A stretch of 64,000 nucleotides of DNA from Perognathus longimembris pacificus (lineage: Eukaryota > Chordata > Mammalia > Rodentia > Heteromyidae), in contig NC_063170.1 of assembly GCF_023159225.1 (NCBI RefSeq), positions 60,371,708 through 60,435,707 of the forward strand, read 5' to 3'. Positions 33,046 to 44,660 of this stretch are shown piece by piece. Under the pieces are notes generated by a model, which saw only the letters and a program-made list of their open reading frames with translations, was not told the DNA's origin and did not search any database. Each line of letters starts with the position of its first letter. The stretch's first letter is position 1. Position numbers and translations under genes: made by a program.

Positions 33046-34080
33046 AAAATAATTCTTACTCAGCTGAAGCTCTACTGCTTGAGCCATGTTTCTAGCCCCT
33101 AGAAAAACAATTCCAATGGGATGTGGTTTAACTGAAATAGCTTATTATAAGGTAGCAGTGCTTATGTCCAGCAACACTTAGAACGAAAAAGATTCTCTCA
33201 TGAAATCCTTCCATAGCAATCGGTGTGTGCTCAGAGGTTTGGCAAGTTCTTAGAGACAGTCCCAGCTATGGTTGACAGGGAGTGGTGGCATCTACTTTTC
33301 ATGGAGCTCACCCAGATGATTGATGTCAGGGTGCGGGGTGACCCTGGGTGTTTATGAATCCCTTAGGTGACACCAATGTGCTGCTAGGGCTGAGAGCCAC
33401 CTGATGAGAGGCAGGTTCAAAGTTAGCCCGGGGCTGGGCAGAGTGGCTTCGTCACTCCCAGCAGTGTGCGCCTGTAAGTCTCTTCTCTCAGTTGTACATC
33501 TGTCCTTGTAGGGGACTACAGATGACCCAACCCCATGGCTGGAATATTTGAAGTGCCTATTTTTAAAGACTACATTTGTTCAGTGAAGAAAAATTTAAAG
33601 TTGTGGGTTCCATGTTGCATAAATGGAGGAAAAAATCCGAGGAGGGGTTTAAAGGAGCCGCAGAATCATTGCGTTGGTGTTTCGGTAAATGACTGTCTGA
33701 ACTCAATTCTTTGCCTATCGAATGGAACGAATGGTAGTGTCTACTTTGTGGATGACTGTGAGGCATACACGAAGGTCTCATGTGAAGGCATTTTGTGTGA
33801 CTAGGGCAGAATGAAAAAGCAGCACCCCGCTTTGAGGCTATCACCCCGCCATGGTGCAGATCTGGGATTGGAATTCACTGCCATTGTCAACTCATGACCG
33901 TAGTCAGGAGAACCACTGGTGAGACTCTGAAGTCTTTGAAAATGGGGAGCAGGTGTGGCATTGCCGAACTTTGTGAGCCTCTGTAACAATATTACTGTCT
34001 GTTGCCCAGACTGTTTATGTTTTTTCCTGGTGCTAGCAATTCTGGGCCTCAAATATTTTCGTATCTATAGGAAATGATCT
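33046..34080. other. Unique sequence with a small ID-like scrap
   Basis: An ID-like antisense scrap ('ctctactgcttgagccatgt') sits at 33065-33100. Frames at 33535-33844 on both strands overlap and match nothing known. Confidence 0.45.
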
Positions 34081-34082
34081 TC

Positions 34083-34275
34083 CAGTTCAGAGACTCTGAG
34101 ACATTTGTGGCATGGATATCACCTGGAGAGCTTATGAAGGCAGATTGCAGGGGCTTGGCTCCAGAATGATTCACTTGATGTGGGGGCGGGGAGCAGGGAT
34201 TTATATTTCTGGCAACTTCTGAGTGAGAGCAATGCTAAAGATCCAAATGTGCTTGGAGAGTCACTGTGTGGAATT
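34083..34275. mobile_element. MER5A-type hAT-Charlie DNA transposon
   Basis: 'gatatcacctggagagctta', 'gcttggctccagaatgattc' and 'gcaacttctgagtgagagca' follow the MER5A consensus, and the imperfect terminal words ('cagagactctgaga', 'gagagtcactg') fit its inverted ends. Confidence 0.75.
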
Positions 34276-34404
34276 TTACAAGGTGCCATGGATTGCCTCT
34301 AGCCCTATTTAATGGTTATCTAGGTAGCTTAAAAAAATTTCTGTGCCCATTTCATATCCTTTGAACTGGTTTCTGTGGCTGGGCCTGGGTTATCATTCCA
34401 TGTA

Positions 34405-34680
34405 AAATGTGTTTCTGCTGTGTGCTGCGGGGGGGGGGGGCGGCACATGTCTGGAATCTGAGCTACTCTGGAAGCTGAGATCTGAGAATTGGGATTGAGA
34501 GTCAGCTCAGGAAGACAAATCCATGGAGATTTGAATCTCCAGATAACCAGCAAAACCCTGGAAGTGGAGGGGTGGTTCAGAGGAACTTAGTTCAAGTCCC
34601 AGTATTGGCATGCATGTATACCCACATGTGCATACACACACACACACACACGCATACACACATGCACACATACACAACTC
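34405..34680 (+). mobile_element. Dimeric B1/ID-like SINE, decayed, with CA-rich tail
   Basis: 'cacatgtctggaatctgagc', 'tactctggaagctgagatct' and 'ggttcagaggaacttagttc' show a worn dimer. A CA-rich tail at 34621-34675 follows. The G run at 34429-34440 lies at the 5' end. Confidence 0.75.
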
Positions 34681-34904
34681 AGACAAGCCCTGTTCACAGA
34701 ATGGTCACTACATGATTATAGATAGATACTGTGATATTTCTGGCAAGTTGTGATAAAGTGGCTGGAGTAAGCAGCAGCTTTTTCAATTTTTTACTAAGTC
34801 GCCATATTTTCTAATTGTGTTCTGTAGCTAAAATAGCCCCTTTGTTTCCCTCACCTCTTTTTATTTGCCTGTCTGCTTTCTTTGCTGCCTTGATCAAATT
34901 TTAA

Positions 34905-35028
34905 TTGTTTTCTTTGAGACAGCGTCTTGCTGCATAGCCTAGACTAGCCTTGAACTTGCCATCCTCCTCCCTCTGCCTTCTGAATGCCGGGATTATAAGG
35001 GTACACCACCATAGCTGGCTTCCTGTTT
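34905..35028 (-). mobile_element. B1 SINE, antisense
   Basis: 'tgagacagcgtcttgctgca', 'tagcctagactagccttgaa' and 'gaatgccgggattataaggg' give a clear antisense B1 monomer. Confidence 0.9.
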
Positions 35029-35034
35029 CTTTGT

Positions 35035-35175
35035 AGATTACTAGAGGGATCATCTGTGTCTCAAACTAGAAATGAATTTCCTGAGGGCCTTGTATGTTCT
35101 GTTCACTGCGGTTTCAAGTTCCTGCTAGGTAGAAGACGCCATGTGTGTTTACTGAAGGAAGGAATGAATGAATCC
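35035..35175 (+). mobile_element. L2 3' end
   Basis: 'gaatttcctgagggccttgt', 'atgttctgttcactgcggtt' and 'actgaaggaaggaatgaatg' match the L2 3' end in order. Confidence 0.7.
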
Positions 35176-35204
35176 TCTTAAGTCAGGGCTTAATGCTATT
35201 TCTT

Positions 35205-35600
35205 ATTTTCTGACAATAACGCTCTGACAGTTGCATTGGCAACTCCACGCACACCTGAAAAATGGATTCCAGAGCATTTAGGGCTGTATTTGGCAATGCT
35301 AGAGGCCAACTGGTATCATTTAGAGCTTGCTTGGCTTCTCACTGTCAGCCCGTAGCAGACAATGCATGGTGGGCACCAGCACCTAGCACCAGGTTGTGTC
35401 TGGCAGGGAGATAGATAAGACAGGTGGTTAAGGAGCCTCCTTACAGAGAGGTGGAGCAGAGAAGTGTCAGTAATCGATAATTGCCCATTTTATAGGGGAG
35501 TTTATAGGCTGATGTCAATTAATTGTTTCTGAAAGAGCAGTAAAAACAGACAAGGAGGCCATCCGAGATGATGGCTGGTGAGGGCGGCTGTGCAGATAGG
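35205..35600. other. Candidate conserved non-coding stretch
   Basis: Repeat-free, with homeodomain-type words ('agtaatcgataattgcccat', 'gatgtcaattaattgtttct'). The clustering of TAAT/ATTA cores suggests a developmental enhancer, but this is inference from motif content alone. Confidence 0.35.
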
Positions 35601-35934
35601 CCATTAGCATCGTGGAGGTCAGAACTCTGGATGTGAAGGGCATTGCCGAGGAGAGAGGCCTCCAGCTAAGCCAAGTCTTCCGGTGAGCCTAAGAGGAGGT
35701 GGAAGGCTTTGCTCCTGAGAGGACAGAATTGTGTGCCTTGGAGCAAAGAGACGGCGATCAGAATCAGGTGTGAGAACCAGGCAGGCTGCTTTTCTACAGA
35801 TTTTCCCCCTTAAGCACCAAGATGTTTCTTTACAGTTGGCACAACCGCATTGTACAACTCCCTGCATTATTGTAGTATTTTAATGCATACGCACACTGCT
35901 TTGTGAATCTGAGTGTGATAGATAAAAGAGAAGA
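35601..35934. other. Unique non-coding sequence
   Basis: Nothing assignable is seen. Confidence 0.4.
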
Positions 35935-36075
35935 ATTCAAACAATGATCCTTGAATTCCAAGAGCATTGGCCCATGGTTCAAAAGAATTATACTCATGAC
36001 CTGATTCATGTAACTGTCATCCTTCTGTATACCAACTCTACAATAACAATAAAAATAAAAATAAAATTTAAAAAG
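35935..36075 (+). mobile_element. L1 3' end
   Basis: 'cattggcccatggttcaaaa', 'catgtaactgtcatccttct' and a final 'aataaaaataaaaataaaat' are an L1-type 3' terminus with a patterned A tail. Confidence 0.65.
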
Positions 36076-36500
36076 TATGGTGTCCCAGGCTCAGAAGGTC
36101 ACTGAGACTGTTGGAGACCTGGCTTCAACTCTGACTTTCTGGTCAGTGGACTCTCTCTTCACAGGAAATTTTCAAAATCCTCTCCAGCATCTTTTTGTCT
36201 TCACAGGCAAGGCTCAGGAAATTGAAATCTTGTTGGACACATGGAAATACCAACATGTGCATGTTTTGTGGAAATGCCCACAATAGAACAAAGAAATTAT
36301 CAAGAGAATGTTGATAGAAAATAAAATGGAGTACATCCATCCTGTAATCACTGCTGGTGATTTTAAAGACAGCAGCAATGCTGGCAGTTGCTTCAAGCCC
36401 ATTTCTCTGGATGATTTTTTTTTTTTTTTACCACAATCAAAAAGACACTCAAGTGGGAGAATCCCTAATCATGTAGGCACTTGGCTATTGTTAATTTGCT
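36076..36500. other. Unique sequence with T run
   Basis: A T run lies at 36415-36429. No gene or repeat is assigned. Confidence 0.4.
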
Positions 36501-36502
36501 CT

Positions 36503-36690
36503 ATCCAATATGGTAAGCCACATATAGCCATTTCAATATAAGCTAAACTTTTCAATTTAACTGAATTTACAATTTAAGTTCAGTGTCAGATTTAAAATTC
36601 TTTCTTGTCACGTCCAGATTGTAGTTGCAATGAGATTCTTCGGCTAGTGGCTGCCATATTGGATAGCACATGGATCCAATATGCGTTTGT
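36503..36690. mobile_element. Non-autonomous DNA transposon (MER type) with inverted ends
   Basis: 'tccaatatggtaagccacat' at the left and 'ggctgccatattggatagca' at the right form the imperfect inverted ends of an old mammal-wide element with an AT-rich middle. A second, partial copy is at 39.76 kb. I do not name the exact family. Confidence 0.65.
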
Positions 36691-38674
36691 GACAAAACTC
36701 ATGGACTGAGTACTTTCAGAAACTGTGGCTCCAATAAGCCTATTTTAAAGGAGGGTCATTTCATCTTGGGGGATTTGGGTAGGTGGCTGTATTTGGGGTG
36801 GGGAAGATACAGTTAGGAAGGTTAAAAAATATTCTTTTTTCCCGATTTATAGCCATTTCTTAGTTGACTGGCATAGCCCCAGGATTGCCTCTTGTCAACA
36901 TAGCTACGCCATCTGGGGTTGATTGGTTCTCCACATGAGTTTGATGTCTCTTCTGGGTTTCCTAATTCAGAGGAATTCTTGCCATTTCTGAGGAGGGTTG
37001 CTATGCAGTTGATCAGAAAGGAAAAAATCATTCCATTCTCAAGACCCTGGCTTGCTGGTAGTCTATCCCTCAATGCCGTGATGTAATCCATAGGCAACAC
37101 TTGCTCTCTTTGGCTGTACCCATTTAAAAGAAAGAGAAAGGTGATCTAAAGGTAGAAAGAAATTCCTTTTGGAATTTCTCCACGTGGAGTCAGTGGATTG
37201 AGCTCAAAGAGCTCTGGCTGGCTGTTGCAAACTCTGGCTGTGTTTGTTAAATGTGTCTCATCATCCCTTACAGCAGATTCATGGCCAGCTTTTGAATGAT
37301 GCTGAAGAAACATCGATTGAGTGTTAAGAAAACAAGTATCTCCACTCGATTTGAGAAAATACAACTTGTCACATGCTTAGTGGAAAAATCAATAGTGCAG
37401 GAAATTTACTGGCTGCTATTCAAATCTTAGTTCCCCTAATTGTAGGGTCTGGCAAAGTCAGTGGTTTCCAGGTTTTGGAGTTAGGCAGTAAGTACCACTC
37501 ACTAGGTCCTTGGTAGACCCGAAAAGAGTCCTAATTGAGTTGTTTTGTGTGATAATGCAATTCAGGACGAGGGGAGATCTGGCTGCAAGAGAGGCTGAGC
37601 TAGGAGTGTCTCCTGCGAGGTCAGGCTTTGCTGGGTGGAAGAGAAGTACAAAGCAGTGCTTGGAGCAGACTTGATCAAAGTTGGAATCATTACCTGGCTC
37701 ACTTCTGCCACCTAAGCTATCCATCTGTCCATAGTTGGGATTTGAGTTTATGACCCTGCTTGAGGGTAGAAAAGGCACCACTTATAACTAGGACAAAGTG
37801 ATGGCAAAGAGGAGGAAGAGGGAGAGCCTGCCAGGAGGCTGGGCATGGAGCTCTCTGTGATAGTCCATCCCTTTTTTGGATGTTACAAGAATGTCGAAAC
37901 AGAACGGGAAATATGGAGGACGCAGGGCAGGGAGATCTGGCTGAAGGGTATGGGTGCAGAAGGATGGATGAGTAAGTGGACTGAGTATTGAATGCGGTGG
38001 GCAGTAATATGGTGATTTAATGGTCTCAGGCTCAGAATGATAGAAAGTTATCAAGTCTCTCACTTTTACTAAGTTGTCACTCTTGTGTTATATTAGCTGA
38101 GGAAGTAAAGGAAATAGCTTTCTGAGCTCCAATGCTACCTCCCTGGTATTGATTTTGTGTGGGTGGCTAGTGATTCATGGGGCTCCCCCCACCCCCTCTC
38201 CCTCCCTGTTTTTCTTTCTGGCTCCAGATTTAAAATCTTTCCTGAATTGCGCTTGTTTAGTGACAACCCAGCATGGAACCTGCTGCTGTTGTAGACGATG
38301 CTTTGGGATTTGGAGGACAGTGGGAAAATCACCACACAGTGAAGTAAGCAAGGGAAGGAGGAAGGAGACGTTTGTAGATCTTTCAGAAATGCAAAGAAGC
38401 TTTTTTCTGACTGTACCCTCACTCTCGAGCTCTAGTGACATCCAGGGGACGGGGAGAAGGGAAAGTAATGGAGACAGAATGCTGCCGTGGCTGTGTTTTA
38501 TTAACCATTTCCAAGCCATTCTCTCTTTTGACAGAAGAATTTACCCCAGAGAAAGGACAAGTAAGACTTGTTCATCAAGACACTCAACCAACTGGTTTTC
38601 CTGAGGGACCTTATTTTGTTCCTCCGTAGCTACTTAGTTGCTCAGAGTGATTCTGCACCCCCCCCCCCACCTCT
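36691..38674. other. Unique non-coding sequence
   Basis: About 2 kb without recognised repeats. The open frame 38149-38604 (151 codons) overlaps frames on the other strand and resembles nothing I know. A C run at 38657-38668 precedes the L1. Confidence 0.5.
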
Positions 38675-39428
38675 TCTCAGCTAGGATTTTTTTTTTTTCA
38701 AATTTTTGTTATCAAACTGATGTACAGAGAGGTTACAGTTTCATACGTTAGGCATTGGATACATTACTTGTACTGTTTGTTACCTTGTCCCTCGTACCCC
38801 GCCACCCTCCTTCCCCTTTCCCTTTCCCCCCATGAGGTGTTCAGTTCACTTACACCAAACAGTTTTGCAAGTATTGCTTTTGTAGTTGTTTGTCTTTTTT
38901 TACCCTGTGTCTCTCAATTTTGGTATTCCCTTTCAATTTCCAATACCAGTGTACATGGTTTCCAATATACTCAGATAAGATTACAGAGATAGTATAGGTA
39001 CAACCATGGGAAGGTGATAGAAGAACCTCGTCAATAATAGTAGCTACAGATACACATGGGACGTTGAAAGTAGTTACAACTGTGATATAACAATCGTTTC
39101 CATAACATGGAGTTCATTTCACTTCGCATCATCTTATGTGTTCATAAGGGTATAGCTATTGGGCTCTTGTGATCCACTGCTGTGACTTGCCTATACCTGT
39201 ACTAATTATACCCAATAAGGGAGACCATAGAGTCCATGTTTCTTTGGGTCTGGCTCACTTCACTTAGTATAATTTTTTCCAAGTCCTTCCATTACCTTAC
39301 AAATGGGGCAATGCCATTCTTTCTGATAGAGGCATAAAATTCCATTGTGTATATGTACCACATTTTCCTGATCCATTCGTCTACTGAGGGGCATCTGGGT
39401 TGGTTCAAGATTCTCTCAGCTAGGATTT
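38675..39428 (-). mobile_element. 5'-truncated L1, antisense, 15-bp target duplication
   Basis: The T run (38690-38698) is the tail. The sense strand ends 'gataacaaaaatttg' plus poly-A. The 5' part (39240-39413) encodes the L1 ORF2 C-terminus, including the motif MWYIYTMEF. 'tctcagctaggattt' flanks it at 38675-38689 and 39414-39428 without mismatch. Body about 724 bp. It is the reference copy for the chimera at 16.4 kb. Confidence 0.95.
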
Positions 39429-39755
39429 GCATTGTGAAATGAACATCTTCCTCTGCTCACTGTCCATGTTTGGTCAGGCATGCTGTCCGTCCAAACTTGA
39501 CTAATGTTGAATGGTGATGTTTATGAGGATCTTGAAATCTGGAAGTGTCATATGCAATGGTCTTTTGACCTTGATCTCAGATAGTTTGGAGCTTTAACCA
39601 TGACATATTTTCACTGTAATTTGCTCTGTTCTAGTCCATTCTGATTCCTTGATATTAGGCAACATGTTGCTTTTCTTCAGTCATGTATTCTCGTGTACAT
39701 TTCATCATAGCTGTACCAACATCAAGTATTTTTAAAAAACATTATCGACTTTTGG
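39429..39755. other. Unique non-coding sequence
   Basis: Nothing assignable is seen. Confidence 0.4.
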
Positions 39756-39895
39756 CTCTAGAACTTTCTATGATGATAGATGTGCTATGTAGCAGCATTG
39801 TTCTTTCTGATAGCCACTGCTCACGGGTTGCTATCCAGCATTTTCAGCGTGGATAGTGCAACCAAGGAAGTTAACAGTGAGTTATGAAGTTTACA
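39756..39895. mobile_element. MER-type DNA transposon, partial
   Basis: 'tagaactttctatgatgata' then 'gatagccactgctcacgggt' and 'gatagtgcaaccaaggaagt' follow the same family as 36503-36690 but cover the other half. Confidence 0.55.
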
Positions 39896-41434
39896 TTGTA
39901 TCACATGGTCATGGCACTATGCTGGATAGTTTAGTCCTAAACTCTGTCATGAACACAGCAGAGCACTATGGGTGTATTAACCCCTAGCTCCTGTGCTGTT
40001 TCTCTGCTGGTCTAAACTGAGGGCAAGGTGACAAGAGGGACACCTCCAGGGGTGGCATTAGGAACCAGCCTTCCTTCTCTCCTTGTATCTCTTAACAGTG
40101 TAGCTACAAGACATGTTCCTGCCCACCCAGAGAACAGAGGATATTTGTTCTGTGAGGGTATGTCCAGATTGCATCCTCAGTAACTGGCCATTTTCCCTTC
40201 TCTGTTGTCCAGAGTTGCTGCCCTGCTGTTTTAGACATAGACTACTACCTGGCTGGCTGGCTGGTTTGGAAGGGGCTGAGCTTGGCTCTTGGTATCCTTC
40301 AGCCCCCTTCAACAATGGGAAACAGACCAGGTCGAAGGCCCAGTTTCAGCTTCTCACTCCTCATATGCCTAGCGCATAGTATAGCCCATTGTTGTTTGTC
40401 CTGATTGTGTCACAAGGGACACAGTATGGCTCACTGCAGATCTGAGCTCCAAGTCTTCATAAAAGGGAGCCAGCCTGGGCCTTCTGCAAAGGGCGAATCC
40501 ATCTGCTCAGCCTGACCAATGGGGCCAGAGCTGTGCAAGACCAAGCTACCCAAGGAAGCAGTTGCCAAATGGCTGTTGGCAGAGGTGCGGCTGTCCTGCG
40601 GCCTCCTCATGACCACATCAGAAGAGAAATTAATGGCATACTGTATCATCTAGTTATTTAATTCTTGGCAAGCCTAGCCCATAGATAATCTCATTCTTCC
40701 AAGACCCTGAAAGAAATAAGCTGGATGGAATGGTCAAAAGGTTTGAAACCTACTTTAGAGTGGAAAGGGGTGCTGTGTATTACCCCCCGCTGCCATTCTT
40801 AGACCTTGCCTACATGGCCTCTCGTGATCTGATTATAATGGTCTCTGTTTTTCTTCTTTGTTAAAATGATGCTGGTGATTGAAACCAGGATTTAAAAACG
40901 TGTTTTTTTTTTAAATCATAAAACTTGAAGTTCTACAAACTGAAATGATCAGAGATATACACTTGAAAACTATTCTATTTGACTTTGCTCTGAAGAAAAC
41001 TCTTTCCAAAAGAGCTGGAGTGGGTAATGGACAGAGTTGGGGTGAGGGGCAGGGTGGGGGCTGTCAGATAGATACTGCTCTCTTGCTGACATCAGGCGTG
41101 GCACTCAGTCAGTACTTCCCATGTATGATTCTGTGTACTCGTCCCAACCTTGTCCTGGAGGGAGTGACATGTTAATCCCATCTGGCAGTTGGGAGGTTTT
41201 GGGGGCAGGGAAGTAGTGACATTCCAAATGTCCCTCGGCTAGGGTGGTGATGGAGCTCAGCTTGGAACCTGAATCAATTAGCTCAAGGGTCTATCCTCTG
41301 CCTGCATGAGCCATATTTACAGCTGTGAGTGGCAGGTGTTTTCCATGTACAGGAACTACGCTGGTGCTTTATATGCATTATCAGATTGTTCTTGTTTTCC
41401 TAAAATTCCTAGCCTTGCAGGCTATACGTGCTGT
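39896..41434. other. Unique non-coding sequence
   Basis: No gene or definite repeat is recognised. 41090-41170 has a weak MIR/L2 look. Confidence 0.45.
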
Positions 41435-41560
41435 TTCCAGCAGACCCAGGAACAACCTGAGGCTTACAGACTCAGATGAGGTTGGCCAGAGTCAAATAGT
41501 AGGCAGTAGGGGAGCCGGTGTCGGCCCAATTCTTCACTGCCAATTTGTATTCTCTCCACA
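41435..41560 (-). mobile_element. MIR-like fragment, antisense
   Basis: 'caacctgaggcttacagact' then 'ggttggccagagtcaaatag' and 'taggcagtaggggagccggt' resemble antisense MIR. Confidence 0.5.
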
Positions 41561-42055
41561 AGATCTATCCTGGGAAGCGACCATGGTGTCCTACTGGCCA
41601 TTCATACTGAGCCCCACTTTGCAACTGATGTAGGAGCCAGGGCGGCACCCTGGATTGGTGGAAGATACTTAGTGGTATGAACTGGTGCTTCTTCACCTGA
41701 GTGCACAGGGTAGGAAGGTTTTGTTCCCAGTCCATCCTAGATCACCGCCCCGCTGGTTGTGACTGTGGCCCACACTTTGGACCACATCATAGTTCACCTG
41801 GAAGTTAGCAGCTTCCCCTTCCCCACTCCCGCTCCCTATCATGGTCCACCCCTGGCTCACTGAGACAAGCCACAGACCCCACGCATAGATGCATAGATCA
41901 ACAGTGTCAACTCGCTATGCAAGTTGCTAAGCTTTTCCTCTCCATTTTTATACTTCCTATAGATAAGTACCAACACAGAGAGTAGACTAATGCTGTCCTG
42001 GATTAACTTTGAGAATCCTTACTGAAAATTAAACATTTAAGACTCAAACATCAGG
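41561..42055. other. Unique non-coding sequence
   Basis: Nothing assignable is seen. Confidence 0.4.
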
Positions 42056-42190
42056 AAACACGGATACTAGCTCCTGCCCATAGCTTGCTATGTTGTTCTA
42101 GGAAAGGCACGTAGCCTCTCTTGAGCTCAGCGTCTTCATCTGCAAATGCGGCACTGGCACTGTGATTCCATGTTGATGGTGGGGAGCTTT
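42056..42190 (+). mobile_element. MIR SINE
   Basis: 'aggaaaggcacgtagcctct' and 'cagcgtcttcatctgcaaat' follow the sense MIR core. Confidence 0.7.
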
Positions 42191-42634
42191 TGTATTGAGA
42201 ACCTGGGCTTAGAACCTTGTAGTTCTGGTCTTGTTTGTTAACAAAGCCTGACATAGGTGAGTCCAGAGCTTTGCCTAATGAAGGGCGCTTGTGTTTTATG
42301 GCCTGTGACATACCTTTATTTGAAAAATGAATTTCAAGGACATAAGAGCAGGCTGAGATGTGCTGAAAAATCAGTGTGCCCAGCATGTCCAAGAGAGCGG
42401 TGTGTGGTAAATCTTTGACTTTAATTGCAGTGATAGTTAAAATAACAGGAAGTATAATGAGGTTTTTAAAGTACAACCCCCTGTTGCTTATTATATGTGG
42501 TTTCTTTCAACATTATTCAGGAGGCTAGGATGGGGATCCCGTGTTTCTATGTCAATAGTTTTGGAGAAAGTGGTTCAAGAGCTTCTCTCTTCAGAGCGGT
42601 TCTTTAATTCTGTGTTTTCGAAGTCCTTGCTGTC
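42191..42634. other. Unique non-coding sequence
   Basis: The minus-strand frame 42051-42476 (141 codons) spans the MIR and is not a gene. Confidence 0.45.
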
Positions 42635-42750
42635 TGAACTGTGGTCCACAAACCGGAAGCCTCCCTATCTCCTAGAGTTTATTAGAAATGTGGTTTCAGT
42701 TTCATCCTGGGCTGAGGGAAGGGGACTCTCTGTTTTAACAAACTCTCCAA
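42635..42750. mobile_element. MER5-type hAT-Charlie fragment
   Basis: 'gaactgtggtccacaaaccg' and 'gagtttattagaaatgtggt' with 'ctgttttaacaaactctcca' fit MER5A read from one end. Confidence 0.6.
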
Positions 42751-42924
42751 GTAAACTGTGCACAATGAAATGTGCGATGGGCAGCCAAATGCTACTGAAC
42801 TTGTGGTTGACCAAGGGAAATGGAAGCCTTAGTTGTCCAGTGAAGCCTTACTTGTGCCAGGTACTACACTGGGCACAGGGATTGGGGCTTGCAAGGGAAA
42901 GGTCTGGCTCTCTTCTTATTTCCA

Positions 42925-43215
42925 TAGAAATACTGACTGGGGCTTGAACTTGGGGTTTTACACTTGCTAGGCAGGTGCTCTACCACTTGAGCCTCAAACA
43001 CAGCCCCCTCCTTTCGTGCTTTAGTTCTTAGCTTATTTTGGGTAGTCCAGCTTTAGATTGAGATCCTCCAACCTTAGCCTCCCTTATAGCTGAGATAAAA
43101 GACGTGAAAAACCCCACATTCAACTTATTTGTCCCTGGGCTGGCCTTGAACCACAATCCTTCTAATTTCTATTGTCCAAATAGCTGGAATTTTAGGTGTG
43201 AAGCACACCTAGCCC
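42925..43215 (-). mobile_element. ID-like/B1 SINE composite, antisense, decayed
   Basis: 'ggggcttgaacttggggttt', 'caggtgctctaccacttgag' and, past a diverged middle, 'aatagctggaattttaggtg'. The middle is longer than in other copies. Confidence 0.7.
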
Positions 43216-43449
43216 ACAGCTCTCTTCCCACGGAGAGATGACTCCATAGCTGATCATTTACTGTGGTCTTGGACTGTGATTTGCCTATGAATTGGCACTA
43301 CTGGCATGGAGAGCAGAAATGTCCAACCTAGAAAAGGAACATGAAGAGGTTTGTAGTGAATGCCTTGATGTGGAGTTTAGGGATTGCTTTGCTTTGGACA
43401 CTGGAAGGTGTTTAAGGTAGGTTTAAAGTTGGCCTCTGCTTACTTTAAT
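43216..43449. other. Unique non-coding sequence
   Basis: Nothing assignable is seen. Confidence 0.4.
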
Positions 43450-43625
43450 CCAGGGGCCAGCAAACTGATTTGTAGATGGTCTTTAGCCTCCTGTGTCTTT
43501 TTTGTGCATGAAGTTTTATTGGCGCACAGTCCAGGCACATGTGTTGACATGCTGTCTGGCTGCTGTTGTGGTCACCCTTGTCAAGGCTGGGTAGCTGCGA
43601 CAGAGACCTTGAGGTCCTCCAAAGT
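43450..43625. mobile_element. hAT-type MER element, copy 1
   Basis: 'caggggccagcaaactgatt', 'aagttttattggcgcacagt' and 'gtagctgcgacagagacctt' match an old non-autonomous element. Two more copies lie at 46.92 kb and 59.57 kb. Confidence 0.7.
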
Positions 43626-43654
43626 GAAGTAAGAAGTGTAAGCTCTCCATTTCT

Positions 43655-43795
43655 ATGACAGTGGTTCTCCAAGGGAGGGATCCAGCTCAGCATCAGGAGC
43701 AACAGCTGGAACAGCTGGAGCAGATGCTCTGGAGGCAAAGCCTTCCTGATGATTCTGAAGCACATGGAGTTGGAGAAACATTGCCTGAGACCCCA
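43655..43795. mobile_element. MER5A-type hAT-Charlie element
   Basis: 'acagtggttctccaagggag' at one end, 'cagcatcaggagcaacagct' inside, and 'cctgatgattctgaagcaca' with 'gagaaacattgcct' at the other. Confidence 0.65.
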
Positions 43796-44004
43796 TTGCT
43801 CTGCTTCAGGCCTTCCCACAGTCACATCTCCTCTCTGCACTGGTTCTTCTTACATTCTTACAGCCTGGCTTCCTCCGGCTTTCCAGTCTCAATTCACATG
43901 ACCATTTCCAGAAAGTTCCTTGAAGCCCCAGACTTAGGATCTCCCCTTGGCTAGTCTATCCCATCACTTCACTGTCTTATTTCCCTCACTACCTCTCCTA
44001 GAGT
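43796..44004. other. Unique non-coding sequence
   Basis: Nothing assignable is seen. Confidence 0.35.
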
Positions 44005-44660
44005 GATGAATAGGAACTGTACATATTTATAGGGTATAGTGTGAAATATATATGTCCATAGATATGAATGATTAAGCTAATTAATATATGTGTTACCTCA
44101 CCTACTTTGCGTGCTTTTGTATTTAAAATGTTGGGTTTTTTTTTTTTGGCCAGTCCTGGGCCTTGGACTCAGGGCCTAAGCACTGTCCCTGGCTTCTTCC
44201 CGCTCAAGGCTAGCACTCTGCCACTTGAGCCACAGCGCCGCTTCTGGCCGTTTTCTGTATATGTGGTACTGGGGAATCGAACCTAGGGCCTCGTGTATCC
44301 GAGGCAGGCACTCTTGCCACTAGGCTATATCCCCAGCCCTATTTAAAATGTTTTAGCAATTTTAAAAGAATACAATGCTCTAGTCACCCGAATGTGCAAG
44401 GGATTACCAGTATGTATTCTTGTCTCACTGGAAGTTTGTGGTACCCTTTGCTTCACATCTTGCTAGTAGCCACTGTTCAACTCAGTACTTCTGTGGTTTT
44501 GACTTTTGTGGGTTTCATGTGTAAGAGACTTGGCAATATTGGTCTTTCTGGGCCTGGTTTATTTCAGGTAGCCTGGAGTCTCTCAGGCTTATCCATGTTA
44601 TTGCAAATGATATCATTCCCTTCATTTGAAAGGCTATGTATTTATTATTCCATTTGAATT
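44005..44660 (-). mobile_element. Old L1M-type 3' region, antisense, split by a SINE
   Basis: Left piece: 'tgtacatatttatagggtat'. Right piece: 'tggtctttctgggcctggtt', 'tatttcaggtagcctggagt', 'cttatccatgttattgcaaa'. This is the familiar antisense L1M order. The SINE at 44133-44339 sits inside it. Confidence 0.7.
44120..44352 (-). mobile_element. ID + ID-like (IDL-type) SINE, antisense, young
   Basis: T run, 'ggccagtcctgggccttgga', 'cactctgccacttgagccac', 'gggaatcgaacctagggcct', ending in the antisense ID head 'ctatatccccagccc'. A perfect 13-bp duplication 'tatttaaaatgtt' flanks it (44120-44132, 44340-44352). Inserted into an old L1. Confidence 0.96.

Noticed and set aside
38149..38604. 151-codon frame
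   Set aside because: It is matched by a 114-codon frame on the other strand and has no family resemblance.
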